In this document: positions 49,395 through 59,168 of the stretch, one piece after another
Position numbering within the stretch: the stretch's first letter is position 1
How the letters are laid out: each line of letters opens with the position of its first letter
Assembly: GCA_028688015.1 (NCBI GenBank)
Contig: JAQTZB010000002.1
Location: 124,001 to 188,000, forward strand
Length of the DNA stretch: 64,000 bases
Origin: Elusimicrobiales bacterium
GTDB taxonomy: Bacteria > Elusimicrobiota > Elusimicrobia > Elusimicrobiales > UBA9959
Direction: 5' to 3'
Notes under the pieces: model-generated
Databases searched by the model: none
What the model saw: only the letters and a program-made list of their open reading frames with translations
What the model was told of the DNA's origin: nothing
Position numbers and translations under genes: made by a program

Positions 49395-51082
49395 TTTACC
49401 TTGTTAATTTTTGTGATGCGGCCGTGGAACACCTTGGCCAGGTGCTTGAGCTCGGGCTCGGTCTCGGCGCCCACCTGCCTGGGGGCGTGCGGGGCCGGGT
49501 GGCGGGCCGGGGCCGGCGCGGCGTCGGGCGGTTCCACCAGCGTCTCGGCGTCACCGGAGTCCATCATGTCCGCTGGCAGCTCGGCCGGGGCCTCGACGGC
49601 GGCCTGCGGCGCGTGTTCGGGCTGCAGGGCCAGTTTGCGGCCGGCCAGCTTCGCCAGCATCTCTTCCAACTCGCCCCGGGCCGTCTCCATCATGCTGACT
49701 TCGAACTTGTTGGAGGTGAGCAGGCGCAGCTTGTCGGCGCCCTCCGGCACTATGCGTACCGAAAGGAGCACATTATAAAGGGAGGGTCTGCTGGAGGAGA
49801 CCTGGCCCAGCAGGCGCTTCCATGCGTCGGCGGGGGCCGCCGCGGGGGCCGGGACGGGAACAGGAGCAGGTCCGGGCGCGGGCCGCGCTGCGGCCGGAGC
49901 CGGGGCGGCTACCTCATTTTTTTTTTGAGCGCCGGGCTGCGGCGCGGGCGGGCTATACTCTCCCCCCTGGCCAAGCCGGGCCTCGAGCAGTTCGAGCTTG
50001 CGCACCAGCGCGTCCAGGTCCTGCGGCGCTTCCAGCAGGGTGAACAGCGCCACCTCGGAGGCCAGCGCCGGGGAATCGGAGAATTTAACTTCCTCTATGA
50101 TCACGTTGAGCTTGCGCGCCAGGCGCGCCAGCGCGCCGGCCTGAATGTCCTTGGGCAGCCCCTTTATTTCCGTGCCGCCGGGAAAGCCCTGGCCGGCCAG
50201 GTAGGCCCCGGCGAACAGGTTGCGCAGCTCGCGCAGCGCGGCCAGCGGGTCGTAGCCGTCGGCCGAGAGCGAGTCGAAAGCCTTGTGCAGCGCGGCGGCG
50301 TCGCGGCCCAGCAGGGCCAGCGCCATGGAATTTATCAGCTCGCCTCCGGGCTGGCCCAGCAGCTCGCTTATGACGGAAGCCTTGATCTCGCCGTGGGCGA
50401 AGGAGGCCGCGCGGTCCAGCATGGTCAGCGCGTCGCGCATGGCGCCGCCGGCGGAGCGGGCTATCAGGCGCAGGGCCTCGGGCTCGGCCTTGAGCTTTTC
50501 GGCCGCCGTCACCTCGGTCAGGCGGGCCACGATGTCCGCCTCGGAGATGGGGCGGAAGCGGAAGCACTGGGAGCGCGACAGGATGGTGGGCGGCACCTTG
50601 TTCTGCTCGGTGGTGGCCATGATGAACACCACGTGCGCCGGCGGCTCTTCCACGGTCTTGAGCAGCGCGTTGAAGGCGCCCTTGGAGAGCATGTGAACTT
50701 CGTCGAGGATGTAGATCTTGTACTTGTCGCGCGAGGGCGCGAAGTCCACGTGGTCGATGATGACGCCGCGCACGTCGTCCACGCCGGTGTTGGAGGCCGC
50801 GTCGATCTCTATGACGTCTATGGACTTGCTCTCGGCTATCTCGGTGCAGGACGGGCACTTGCCGCAGGGGCCGCCGTCCTTGGGCTTGTGGCAGTTCAGG
50901 GTCTTGGCCAGGATGCGGGCGATGGTGGTCTTGCCGCAGCCGCGCTGGCCGTAGAACACGTAGGAGTGGGCCACGCGGCCCAGCTTCACGGCGTTGAGCA
51001 GCGTGGTCTTGACGGTTTCCTGCCCCAGCACCTCCGTGAGGTCGCCGGGCCGGTACTTGGTGCCGAGGTTTTCGTATGACAT
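49391..51082 (-). CDS. dnaX: DNA polymerase III tau (and predicted gamma) subunit
   Basis: LGTKYRPGDLTEVLGQETVKTTLLNAVKLGRVAHSYVFYGQRGCGKTTIARILAKTLNC; P/A-rich linker; next to recR. Confidence 0.95.
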   Translation of the reverse strand: MSYENLGTKYRPGDLTEVLGQETVKTTLLNAVKLGRVAHSYVFYGQRGCGKTTIARILAKTLNCHKPKDGGPCGKCPSCTEIAESKSIDVIEIDAASNTGVDDVRGVIIDHVDFAPSRDKYKIYILDEVHMLSKGAFNALLKTVEEPPAHVVFIMATTEQNKVPPTILSRSQCFRFRPISEADIVARLTEVTAAEKLKAEPEALRLIARSAGGAMRDALTMLDRAASFAHGEIKASVISELLGQPGGELINSMALALLGRDAAALHKAFDSLSADGYDPLAALRELRNLFAGAYLAGQGFPGGTEIKGLPKDIQAGALARLARKLNVIIEEVKFSDSPALASEVALFTLLEAPQDLDALVRKLELLEARLGQGGEYSPPAPQPGAQKKNEVAAPAPAAARPAPGPAPVPVPAPAAAPADAWKRLLGQVSSSRPSLYNVLLSVRIVPEGADKLRLLTSNKFEVSMMETARGELEEMLAKLAGRKLALQPEHAPQAAVEAPAELPADMMDSGDAETLVEPPDAAPAPARHPAPHAPRQVGAETEPELKHLAKVFHGRITKINKVK

Positions 51083-51160
51083 AAAGCGGTGGTTAGAGAA
51101 CTTTCTGAAGTCCCACGGCCGCGCCCGGGGAACCCGGGCGGGCCGAGGAACGCGCGGGTT

Positions 51161-52036
51161 TTAGAACTTCAGGCCGGCGCCGATGGAGACGAAGCTCTTG
51201 TTCTTGTCGGCGTAGTTGAAGATCTGGTAGGTCAGGTTGGCGACCACCATGTTCAGGTCGACGTAGCCGCCCAGCGTGATGGTGGAGCTCTCGTCGGTCT
51301 TGGCGGAGGCGCTGCCGCCCTTGTACTTGGTCATGGTGTAGCCGGCGAAGGGCGTCACCATCGGGATGGTGGACGGGATGTCGACGCGGGCGTTCACGCT
51401 GGACTTGGGCTTGGCGGCCTGCACGAAGTTGAGGCCGCTGACGAAGTCCTGCGGGGTCGCGTCCTCGTCGCCGTAGCTGTAGCCGGTGAACGAGGCGGAC
51501 AGGTTGAGCATCAGCACCTTGGCGCCGGCGAACAGCATGGCGGCGGTCTCCGCGGTCTTCCGGTCGGAGGCGCCGGTGACGGCCTGGGTGTGCTGCGTCT
51601 GCTTCAGCGAGGCGCCCACGTCAACGCGGGCCACGCCTTCGCCGCCGCCGTAGGAGGCGCGCGCGCCGGGGCCGGCCAGGCGGGTCTTGCCGCCGGAGGT
51701 CGGGGTCAGCGAGAAGGTAATGTCGCCGGAAACGGACATGTTCTTGTAGCCGTTCACTTCGGGCGTGGTCGCGACCTCGCCGCCGACGGTGTACTTCTCG
51801 GCTTCCCACGCGCCGCGCAGGCCGTAGGTGTTGAAGGTCTTGTCCAGCGCGTCGGAGGTGTAGCGGGTCAGCGAAGGCTCGAAGGCCAGCTGGTCCTGCC
51901 CGATGCGGAGGTTCAGTTTGTAGCCGCTGTAGCCGTCAGGACCGGTGGTGCCGGTCAGGCCGCCGTCGAAGTACCAGGCGGAGGCGTTGAGGCCGAGCCC
52001 GGCCACGAGCGCCATAGAAACAATAAGTTTTTTCAT
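51161..52036 (-). CDS. Probable outer-membrane beta-barrel protein
   Basis: Signal peptide MKKLIVSMALVAGLGLNASA; alternating strands; C-terminal SIGAGLKF. Confidence 0.65.
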   Translation of the reverse strand: MKKLIVSMALVAGLGLNASAWYFDGGLTGTTGPDGYSGYKLNLRIGQDQLAFEPSLTRYTSDALDKTFNTYGLRGAWEAEKYTVGGEVATTPEVNGYKNMSVSGDITFSLTPTSGGKTRLAGPGARASYGGGEGVARVDVGASLKQTQHTQAVTGASDRKTAETAAMLFAGAKVLMLNLSASFTGYSYGDEDATPQDFVSGLNFVQAAKPKSSVNARVDIPSTIPMVTPFAGYTMTKYKGGSASAKTDESSTITLGGYVDLNMVVANLTYQIFNYADKNKSFVSIGAGLKF

Positions 52037-52125
52037 CTTTTTCCCCTTTTTTGCAACCGTTTTTCTCTAACCGAAAGCCGTTAAATCCACCTATATTATA
52101 CGATTTTTGCCTCCGCGCCATAAAT

Positions 52126-52157
52126 AAAAAACGCCCCCGGGGGCCGGGGGCGTTTTT
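52126..52157 (-). terminator. Intrinsic terminator after the 1150-aa gene
   Basis: aaaaaacgcccccgggggccgggggcgttttt. Confidence 0.8.
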
Positions 52158-52175
52158 AACGGATCAGAAACTTCT

Positions 52176-55100
52176 TTAGTTCTCGCAGGTGCCGACCGCG
52201 GTGCGGTAGTTGGCCGGTACGGTGCTCATGAAGGCGGCGCAGTCGCGCTTCTTCTGGCCCACGTACTGGATGCGGCTGTTGGCTGACTGGTTAGCCTGGG
52301 TGAAGGCCTGGTTCTTGGCTTCGAACCGGGTTTCCACCTTGCAGACGGCCCAGCAGGCGTTCTCGCCTATCACGCCGTCGCAGCGGTCGTCGCACTTCTT
52401 GAAGGCCGCGTCGAAGGTGGCCTTGGCCCTGTTGGAAGCGGCCACGGCCACGTCCATCTCCCTGCGGGCGTCCTGGATGGCCTGGTTCTTGACCTGCAGC
52501 GTGGCGCGGTAAGCCGCCGCGCGCTGCGGGTCTATGCCGCTGGTGCCGGAACCCGTGCTGGTGCCGGTACCGCTACCGGTGCTGTGCCCGGTATTGTGGC
52601 CGGTGTTGTGGCCGGCGGCAGGATGGCTGGGGATGCCTTCGAGGCGCTTCACGGTAGCCGCCGCCGGGGCGAACTGCGCGTGGGCGTTGTTGAAGGCGGC
52701 CTGCTTTTCGTCTATCTGCCGCTGTATGGCGGGCACGTCGGCGCCGGGCTTGGCGGCGGCCTCGCGCAGCGCGCCTACTTCGGAGCGCAGGGTGTTCATC
52801 CGCTGCATCTGCTCGCCGGCTACCCGCAGGTTGGAGGTGCAGGTAGTGGAGGTGCAGTTGCGGCGGCCGGCCCAGATCTCGTTATAGAGCGGCTGGTCCA
52901 CGGCGATGGTCGCATCCATGGCGCGCAGCGCTTCTACGCCAGCGTTGGAGGCGGACATCACGCCGGCTCCCGTGCCTGCGCCGGTACCGGAACCTGAGCC
53001 GGTACCAGTGCCGGTGGAGGCGCCTGAACCGGTGCCGGTACCCGTGCCGGTGGCGGAACCCGTGCCGGTGCCGGTGTTAGCGCCGCCGCCGGTGGGGTTG
53101 GCCATGTCTATCTTCCAGGTCTCCGTCAGGGTTTTGCGGATCTTCTCCATCTCTTCCTTGATGGGGTTCATCAGGCTGACGGCCGTGCCGGGGTCTACGG
53201 CGGCGTTACCGGCGTCTTTCTTAACCTCATCGGCGCCGCGTATGGAGGCGCCCAGCAGACTGGCCGGCGCAAGGTTATTAAGGTCGACTACGGCTGAGGC
53301 CACGCCTTTCTTAGTGGCGGGAGAGGTCTCGGCCCAGGCGGCGGCCTCGGCGCTGCGGCCCTCCGCGTCGTTGGGGCCTTTGGCCTCGAAGGGCGTTTCC
53401 TTATTAAGGCCGCGCCAGGTGACGGGCTTCGCTATCAGGGCCTCGCCATTGAGAGCGCTGTTAACGGAGCGGCCTACGAAGTCGGCCACGGCCGTCCGCA
53501 GGTCAGCCGGGGGCGCGCTAACATACTGCAGCCCGGACGGCAGGTTGGACGGCACCACCGGCTGCGCCGGAGGCGTAGCTACAGCGGAGTCCGCGCCGGA
53601 AAGGGCCAGGAACTTCTCCTTTATTTTCGTAACCTGCTCGGCGTTGGGCTGGCCGCTGCCCAGCTCGGTTTTAAGGGTATTCAGTTCGCCCAGTATGCCA
53701 TTGGCGGAGCCGAGCACGCTGCCCGTATAATCCTCGCTAACGCCGCCGGCCAGGGTTTTCACCTGCCCGAGCTGGCTGTTATAGACCGGCAGCGCGCGCT
53801 CGTGGAAGGCTATCTTGGCGTCGGCCTTGGCCACGAAGTCACGGTCGAAGGTGACCATCTGGTCCATGGCGCTCTGGACGTAAGGCTTCACGGCCTGGGT
53901 GGTATCGGCGGAAATGCCGTTGGCCGAGCCGCTTACCAGCGTATTGTTGTTCGCGGCGGCCAGGATGTTGGCCAACTGCGTCTTGAACAGCCTGTACTGG
54001 GACTTCTCGGCCTCTAGGTCGCGCTTAGCCGTAACTATGGCGCGCTCGTAGGCGTTCACCTCGCTGCTCTTGGTGGCGTCGGTGCGGTTATTGATTTCTA
54101 TGACCACCCGGTCGGCCTTGAGGTTGGCGAAACCTCCTGCCACGGCGATGCTCTTGTCGAGCAGCACCTTGGGATCGCTGGTGGCGGCGCCCGCCTGGAT
54201 GTCCAACAGCATCTGCTTGAGGGTCTCGTCGTAATCCTTGAAGACCTGGGCTATGGCGGGAGCGTTGCCGCTGCCCTGGCCGGTCTCGGTGCCGGTGCCG
54301 CCGCCGGTCGTGGTGCCGGTCTCGTTGCCGGTGCCGCCGCCGGTGTTAGTGCCGGTGGGGGTGCCGGTGGTAGTGCCGGCGCCGCCGGGCCACTCGTCAG
54401 TCGAGTAGACGCCGCAGGGGCAGGTCTTGCTGTCCCACTTCTTGATCGTTTCCGGGTCGGCGGACCTGGGGCCGCGTACCGGGTTATTGCAGTCGCCCGT
54501 GGGCGGGGTCAGCGCGCAGATATAGGTAGTAGGGGCGCCGCCGGGGCCGTTCAGGCCGCGCTCTACCTGCTTGCCGAACCACTCGGCCACCTTGCCTACC
54601 ACGGCGTTGATGATCTGCTTGGGGATCTCGTATTTCTTGAAGAACTCCCACTCCAGCGCCTTGTTCATGCGCTGCTTGGCGGCCATTTCGGCCAGCGTCT
54701 CGCCCGAGCGGTTATGCTCGTACTTGTTGTTGGAGTTGGATGGCTTCGTGGTCTTGTCGCCGTCGCCCAGGCCGCCGGCGCCGCCGGCGCCCGCGCCCAC
54801 GTTAACGGCTTCGGCCGCGGCCTTGTCCAGGGAGTTCATGGCCGAGCCGCCGGTGAAGTAGCCGGCCGACTTGTCGGCTTGCGAGCGCAGCTTCTCGAAC
54901 GCGCCCTTGGAGGCGCTGTTAGGGGTATTGCTGGCCACGCCCTTGTAGCCGGCCATAGCGACAGGGCCCACCATGGAGCGCTTGGCCGCCTTGGAGGACG
55001 CGGACTGCGCGTCCTGGATGATCTTGCCGCCGCCCAGCGAACCCGAGGAGCGGGTGCTCTCGCCGCCGCCGAACAGGCCGCGCATGCCGGACTGCATCTT

Positions 55101-55628
55101 AGGAATGGGGGTAGGGGCGCCGGCCGATTTGGTGGCCGCGGAGAAGGCCTCGCGGCCCGCGTCCTTCACAGCGTCGCGCCAGCTGCTCTGCGGCGGGGGC
55201 GCCGAGGCCGGAGGCATGACGGGCTGCGCGGGCTGGGAGCCCAGGATCAGCGAAGCGGGGTCGCGCGAACTCAGCGGGGTGATGACCTCGCCGGAGCCGT
55301 CGGAGGAGCCGGGGCTGAGGTTGCCCAGGCCGGAGTCGTTGGGGCCCTGGCCGCGCGGGCCGTTGAAGTCGTTGGCCCGGAGGAGGTTGGTCTCGGCCGG
55401 CTGGCTCATCATGTACTCGGCGACGGGAGCCATCACCAGGACGCTGAGGCCTATGCCCACGAAAGCCATGTCCTTGCGCGACAGGTTCTTGAGCCTGTCG
55501 AAGACGCTCCCCGCGGCGCGGGAGAACATAGGGGATTTGCCGAAAGCCGAGGTCTTTTTGAACGGCGATGCCGCCCCCGGTATCACCGGCGCCCCGCCCT
55601 TTTTGTCGTCGTCATTATAGAAGTTCAT
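52176..55628 (-). CDS. Large membrane-anchored low-complexity protein (1150 aa) of the accessory array
   Basis: Single N-terminal TM (MAFVGIGLSVLVMAPVAEYMM), IPKMQSG motif, three GTGTGTG-type linkers, Cys-containing segments; ggaggcggtt-ATG. Confidence 0.75.
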   Translation of the reverse strand: MNFYNDDDKKGGAPVIPGAASPFKKTSAFGKSPMFSRAAGSVFDRLKNLSRKDMAFVGIGLSVLVMAPVAEYMMSQPAETNLLRANDFNGPRGQGPNDSGLGNLSPGSSDGSGEVITPLSSRDPASLILGSQPAQPVMPPASAPPPQSSWRDAVKDAGREAFSAATKSAGAPTPIPKMQSGMRGLFGGGESTRSSGSLGGGKIIQDAQSASSKAAKRSMVGPVAMAGYKGVASNTPNSASKGAFEKLRSQADKSAGYFTGGSAMNSLDKAAAEAVNVGAGAGGAGGLGDGDKTTKPSNSNNKYEHNRSGETLAEMAAKQRMNKALEWEFFKKYEIPKQIINAVVGKVAEWFGKQVERGLNGPGGAPTTYICALTPPTGDCNNPVRGPRSADPETIKKWDSKTCPCGVYSTDEWPGGAGTTTGTPTGTNTGGGTGNETGTTTGGGTGTETGQGSGNAPAIAQVFKDYDETLKQMLLDIQAGAATSDPKVLLDKSIAVAGGFANLKADRVVIEINNRTDATKSSEVNAYERAIVTAKRDLEAEKSQYRLFKTQLANILAAANNNTLVSGSANGISADTTQAVKPYVQSAMDQMVTFDRDFVAKADAKIAFHERALPVYNSQLGQVKTLAGGVSEDYTGSVLGSANGILGELNTLKTELGSGQPNAEQVTKIKEKFLALSGADSAVATPPAQPVVPSNLPSGLQYVSAPPADLRTAVADFVGRSVNSALNGEALIAKPVTWRGLNKETPFEAKGPNDAEGRSAEAAAWAETSPATKKGVASAVVDLNNLAPASLLGASIRGADEVKKDAGNAAVDPGTAVSLMNPIKEEMEKIRKTLTETWKIDMANPTGGGANTGTGTGSATGTGTGTGSGASTGTGTGSGSGTGAGTGAGVMSASNAGVEALRAMDATIAVDQPLYNEIWAGRRNCTSTTCTSNLRVAGEQMQRMNTLRSEVGALREAAAKPGADVPAIQRQIDEKQAAFNNAHAQFAPAAATVKRLEGIPSHPAAGHNTGHNTGHSTGSGTGTSTGSGTSGIDPQRAAAYRATLQVKNQAIQDARREMDVAVAASNRAKATFDAAFKKCDDRCDGVIGENACWAVCKVETRFEAKNQAFTQANQSANSRIQYVGQKKRDCAAFMSTVPANYRTAVGTCEN

Positions 55629-55966
55629 AACCGCCTCCGATCGCTAATTTAAAATCCGCTGAACGATAATACCGCGCAAAACCGCGTATATAGTTCTCCG
55701 ATTATAATCTACCCGATACCGCGCCCGCTTCCAAGTGCCCTTGGGCCCCTAAACCGCTGGGCCCTTTGGCCCGGGCCGCAAAAAAACCCGCCGGTAAAAC
55801 CAGACCGCCTACCGGGCGGCCCCGGAGGAAAGTTCCGAAAAAAACGCATTAAATGAACGCACGCTCTGTTGCACAAGTTTTTTCAACACCGGAACTATCC
55901 TCCGAACAGGCTTTAACCTCGGGCTTAAGAAAACGCCGCAAACCGCGACCGCGCCGGCGGGTGGCT

Positions 55967-57475
55967 TTATTCCCCTCCGGCTACCTTGCTGATAAAGCCG
56001 CTGACCATGTCGCCTATGGGGCCGAACATGCTGCCGTTGCCCAGGATCGAGCCGACAGCCAGCACGCCTACTATGACGGCGCCCAGTATGCCGAACAGGC
56101 CGCCCAGCAGGATCATCAGGATGACGGCCAGCCAGCACTTCCACTTGGAGCAGGGCTTGATCTTCATCTTGTTGTAGCCGGCGCAGTTCATGGGGCTGCT
56201 CTTGTTCTGGCAGGCGGCCGCCAGCTGCACCTCGTGGCCGTTATAATCGTTGCAGTAGCCGATGATCCGGTCTATCTTGCCGTTCCAGGCGCCCACGCCG
56301 CTGCTGCAGCACTTGGGCGGCTTGCCCAGCGTCTTGCCGACGTCTTCCATCTTCTTGCCGTCGTCGGACATGGCCGCGCCGTGCGTGCCGGAGGCTTCGG
56401 AACAGGCCTTGGCCTGGTTCTGCAGGTCGCCGGCCCCGGAGATGAGGTCCCCGGTGAACGAGGTGTCGGGAACGCTCGGCGGCGACCCGGCGTCGGTCTG
56501 TATCACGTCGAGGTTGGCGTCGTTGCCGTCGTAAGTGGTGCCGGTATAAGAAGCCTGGTATTCCAGCGCCGACTCTTTGGATTTGAAGGCCGCTCCGGTC
56601 ATGGCGAAGGTCTCGGCCAGCTGGAACATGGGCTTCTTGGAATTCAGCTTGATGTTCATCTTGGCGCTGTTGGTCTTGTAGCCGACGTTCTTCCAGGAGA
56701 AGCCGGAGACGCGGCCCATGATCTTGGTTTTAACCTTCTGCGGGGAGCCCGGCACGGGTACTTTGGAGGCCGACTGCCCCATGACCTTGCTGTACATGCC
56801 GGCCGCGCCGCCGCCGCCGGTGCCGCCGGGGCCGCGCAGCAGGGTGCGGTTGGCGTAGGGGCCGCTGCCGGAAGCGGAGCCGTCCGCGAAATTGCCCGCG
56901 AGGTTCTGGCCCATCAGGTCGCCGTAGAGGCCGCCGCCGCCCTGGCCGGCGTTAGCCAGCAGGCCCTGCAGGTCCACGCCGTCGGCGCCCTGGCCGTTGG
57001 CCTGTTCTTCATCGTTAACGGCGCCCTTGACCTGGCCCGCGCCGCGCTTGGCGTCCTTGCCGTCCTTCAGCACCGGGGGCCCGAAGATGTCGTCGGCCCC
57101 GCCGCGCAGCAGCGCGATGGAGGACGGCCCGCCGCCGGGCGGCATCGTGGCGTTGATGCTCTTGAGGAACTTGGCCCAATAGGAATTCTGCGCGCTGTCC
57201 TCGGCGGCCTTGTCCATGGCCGCCCGCAGCAGGTCGTTGGAATACTTGGGGTTGATGGTGGACACGATGCTGCCAAGGCCCACCGTCCTGAGGAACGAGG
57301 CCACGGGGCCGAGTTCGAGTATCCTGCCTAAGGTCTCCCCGGAGATCACGAAGGGCACGGAAAGGATGGTGAGGATGAGCAGGATGCCCACGTACTTGGT
57401 CCTGCCCTGAAAAATAAAGAGCAGGGCCGCCAGGACCGATTTACGTTTATGTTTTTCTACGAACTTGCTGCCCAT
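55967..57475 (-). CDS. Accessory-array membrane protein with Cys-rich segment and C-terminal hydrophobic domain
   Basis: MGSKFVEKHKRKSVLAALLFIFQGRTKYVGILLILTILSVPFVISG; CCSSGVGAWNGKIDRIIGYCNDYNG; C-terminal TMs; RBS ggaggttatATG. Confidence 0.75.
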   Translation of the reverse strand: MGSKFVEKHKRKSVLAALLFIFQGRTKYVGILLILTILSVPFVISGETLGRILELGPVASFLRTVGLGSIVSTINPKYSNDLLRAAMDKAAEDSAQNSYWAKFLKSINATMPPGGGPSSIALLRGGADDIFGPPVLKDGKDAKRGAGQVKGAVNDEEQANGQGADGVDLQGLLANAGQGGGGLYGDLMGQNLAGNFADGSASGSGPYANRTLLRGPGGTGGGGAAGMYSKVMGQSASKVPVPGSPQKVKTKIMGRVSGFSWKNVGYKTNSAKMNIKLNSKKPMFQLAETFAMTGAAFKSKESALEYQASYTGTTYDGNDANLDVIQTDAGSPPSVPDTSFTGDLISGAGDLQNQAKACSEASGTHGAAMSDDGKKMEDVGKTLGKPPKCCSSGVGAWNGKIDRIIGYCNDYNGHEVQLAAACQNKSSPMNCAGYNKMKIKPCSKWKCWLAVILMILLGGLFGILGAVIVGVLAVGSILGNGSMFGPIGDMVSGFISKVAGGE

Positions 57476-57611
57476 ATAACCTCCATTGGCGAACTGCGCC
57501 GCTGGAAAAACTCCATACACCTATTTAACGCCAGAAAAATCGCTTCCCGTTACGTCCGGTGCCGCCGGGCTTAAAACCCGGCGGCAGCCGCTCTACCCTC
57601 CAAAAGACCGC

Positions 57612-59144
57612 TTACTTGCCGCCCAGCATGCTCCCGATGAGCGCTATGGCGCCGGCGCCGGCCGCCATCCAGGCGGGGGTTATCGGGCCGAGATCGACGC
57701 CGGCCAGGGCCATGCCGGCCGCCGCGGTGGCGCAGCCGCCGCCGATGGTATAGAGGGTACCGAGGGTCGACTGCCCGTGCTGCTGCATGATCATGATACC
57801 CATGATGGTGGCAGCTATGCCCAGCGCCAGCGCGACGCCGGCCAGGGCCATGCCGATGCCCCTCAGGGACGTACCGGCCGCTATCATGGCGGCGCCGGCA
57901 GCCGCGGTGTAAGGCACGGCCGCGAGCGCGGTGCCTTCCTGGATCATGGCGTCGCCCATCTTAATAAGCTTGGCGCCTATACCGGCGAGCAGGGCCGCCA
58001 TCAGGATCAGCATCATCGCGATGGTGGTCAGGCTGCCCCACGGGCTTACGTTGGCGGCAGGAGGAGGTTCGGGGATGACGGGCTCCGCGGGAGTGCCGGT
58101 GCCGCCGCCGCCGCCGCCTGTGCCGGAGTTATCCAGCGAGGGAGAGGTCACCAGGCCCGCGCCGCCTTCGCTGATGCCGGCGCCGCCAGCCGAGGCATCG
58201 CCCTCGCCGGTGCTGCCTTCCCAGGCTTTATCCTGCGTGGAGCGCGCCGAGTCTATGCTGGAGCCGCTATAGGACTGCTGCATGGCCTTCATGCCCTTGG
58301 CCTGCCCGAAGGCTCCGGGAGCCAGGGCGCCCTTCTTGCCGGCCTTGGCGCCGCCGAACACGGGGCGGGCCGAGCCTTTCATGGAGAGCATCTTGCCCTT
58401 GCGCGAGTCGAACTTGGGCATGGACGAGAAGCCCGCGCCGATGCCCGAAGAGAAGCCGGGCTTGCCGCCGGTGGCGCCCGAACCGAACTTGTTGCTGAAG
58501 CCGCCCATGTTGGAGAACTTGCTGGAGCCGCCGCCGAGCTGGCTGGTGAGCGAGCCCATGCTGCCGCCCTGCAGTTTGCCCATCATCTCCTGGGCCATGC
58601 CGCCGGCCTGGTCCGCGCCGGGCTGCGCGTTGGGATCCGCCGCCTGGCCTTCGGCAGCCGCGTCTGTCGGCTTGCCGGCGTCGGGGGCCGCCTTGGCCTT
58701 TGAGGCGTCGCCTTCCATGGCCACGGCGCCCTTGTTGGTCTCCTTGAACATGTCCAGGGAGGACCCGCTGTTGGCGGCCTGGCTGCGCAGGATGGCCGGC
58801 ACATAGTTGTCGGGCGTCTTGCCGGAGCTGAAGGCCGCGGTGCTGGTAGCGGGAGCCGGGGCGTTATTAGCCAGGTAGACACCGCCTGCCACGGCTACCA
58901 TGGCTACGGTGGCTACGATGCCGGCCTTGCCGGCCAGCAGGCCCGCCAGGCCGCCCGAGGCGGAGGCGCCGAACTTGCCGGCGCCGAGGGCGCCGCGGCC
59001 GAGGTTCATGGCCGAGGGGTTTATCCCCGCCTCGCCCATGGCCCCGCGGGAGGCGCCGCCGAACTTGCCGCGAAGCCAGCCAAGCGCGCCGCCCTTCTTT
59101 TCCTTCTTTTCCTTGAAGTTAATTTCTGGTAGATTGTCGTTCAT
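57612..59144 (-). CDS. Accessory-array membrane protein, paralogue of neighbours
   Basis: MNDNLPEINFKEKKEKKGG..; SSLDMFKETNKG; C-terminal multi-TM domain; RBS gggaggcgttATG. Confidence 0.75.
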   Translation of the reverse strand: MNDNLPEINFKEKKEKKGGALGWLRGKFGGASRGAMGEAGINPSAMNLGRGALGAGKFGASASGGLAGLLAGKAGIVATVAMVAVAGGVYLANNAPAPATSTAAFSSGKTPDNYVPAILRSQAANSGSSLDMFKETNKGAVAMEGDASKAKAAPDAGKPTDAAAEGQAADPNAQPGADQAGGMAQEMMGKLQGGSMGSLTSQLGGGSSKFSNMGGFSNKFGSGATGGKPGFSSGIGAGFSSMPKFDSRKGKMLSMKGSARPVFGGAKAGKKGALAPGAFGQAKGMKAMQQSYSGSSIDSARSTQDKAWEGSTGEGDASAGGAGISEGGAGLVTSPSLDNSGTGGGGGGTGTPAEPVIPEPPPAANVSPWGSLTTIAMMLILMAALLAGIGAKLIKMGDAMIQEGTALAAVPYTAAAGAAMIAAGTSLRGIGMALAGVALALGIAATIMGIMIMQQHGQSTLGTLYTIGGGCATAAAGMALAGVDLGPITPAWMAAGAGAIALIGSMLGGK

Positions 59145-59168
59145 AACGCCTCCCAAATATCCCTCGAA

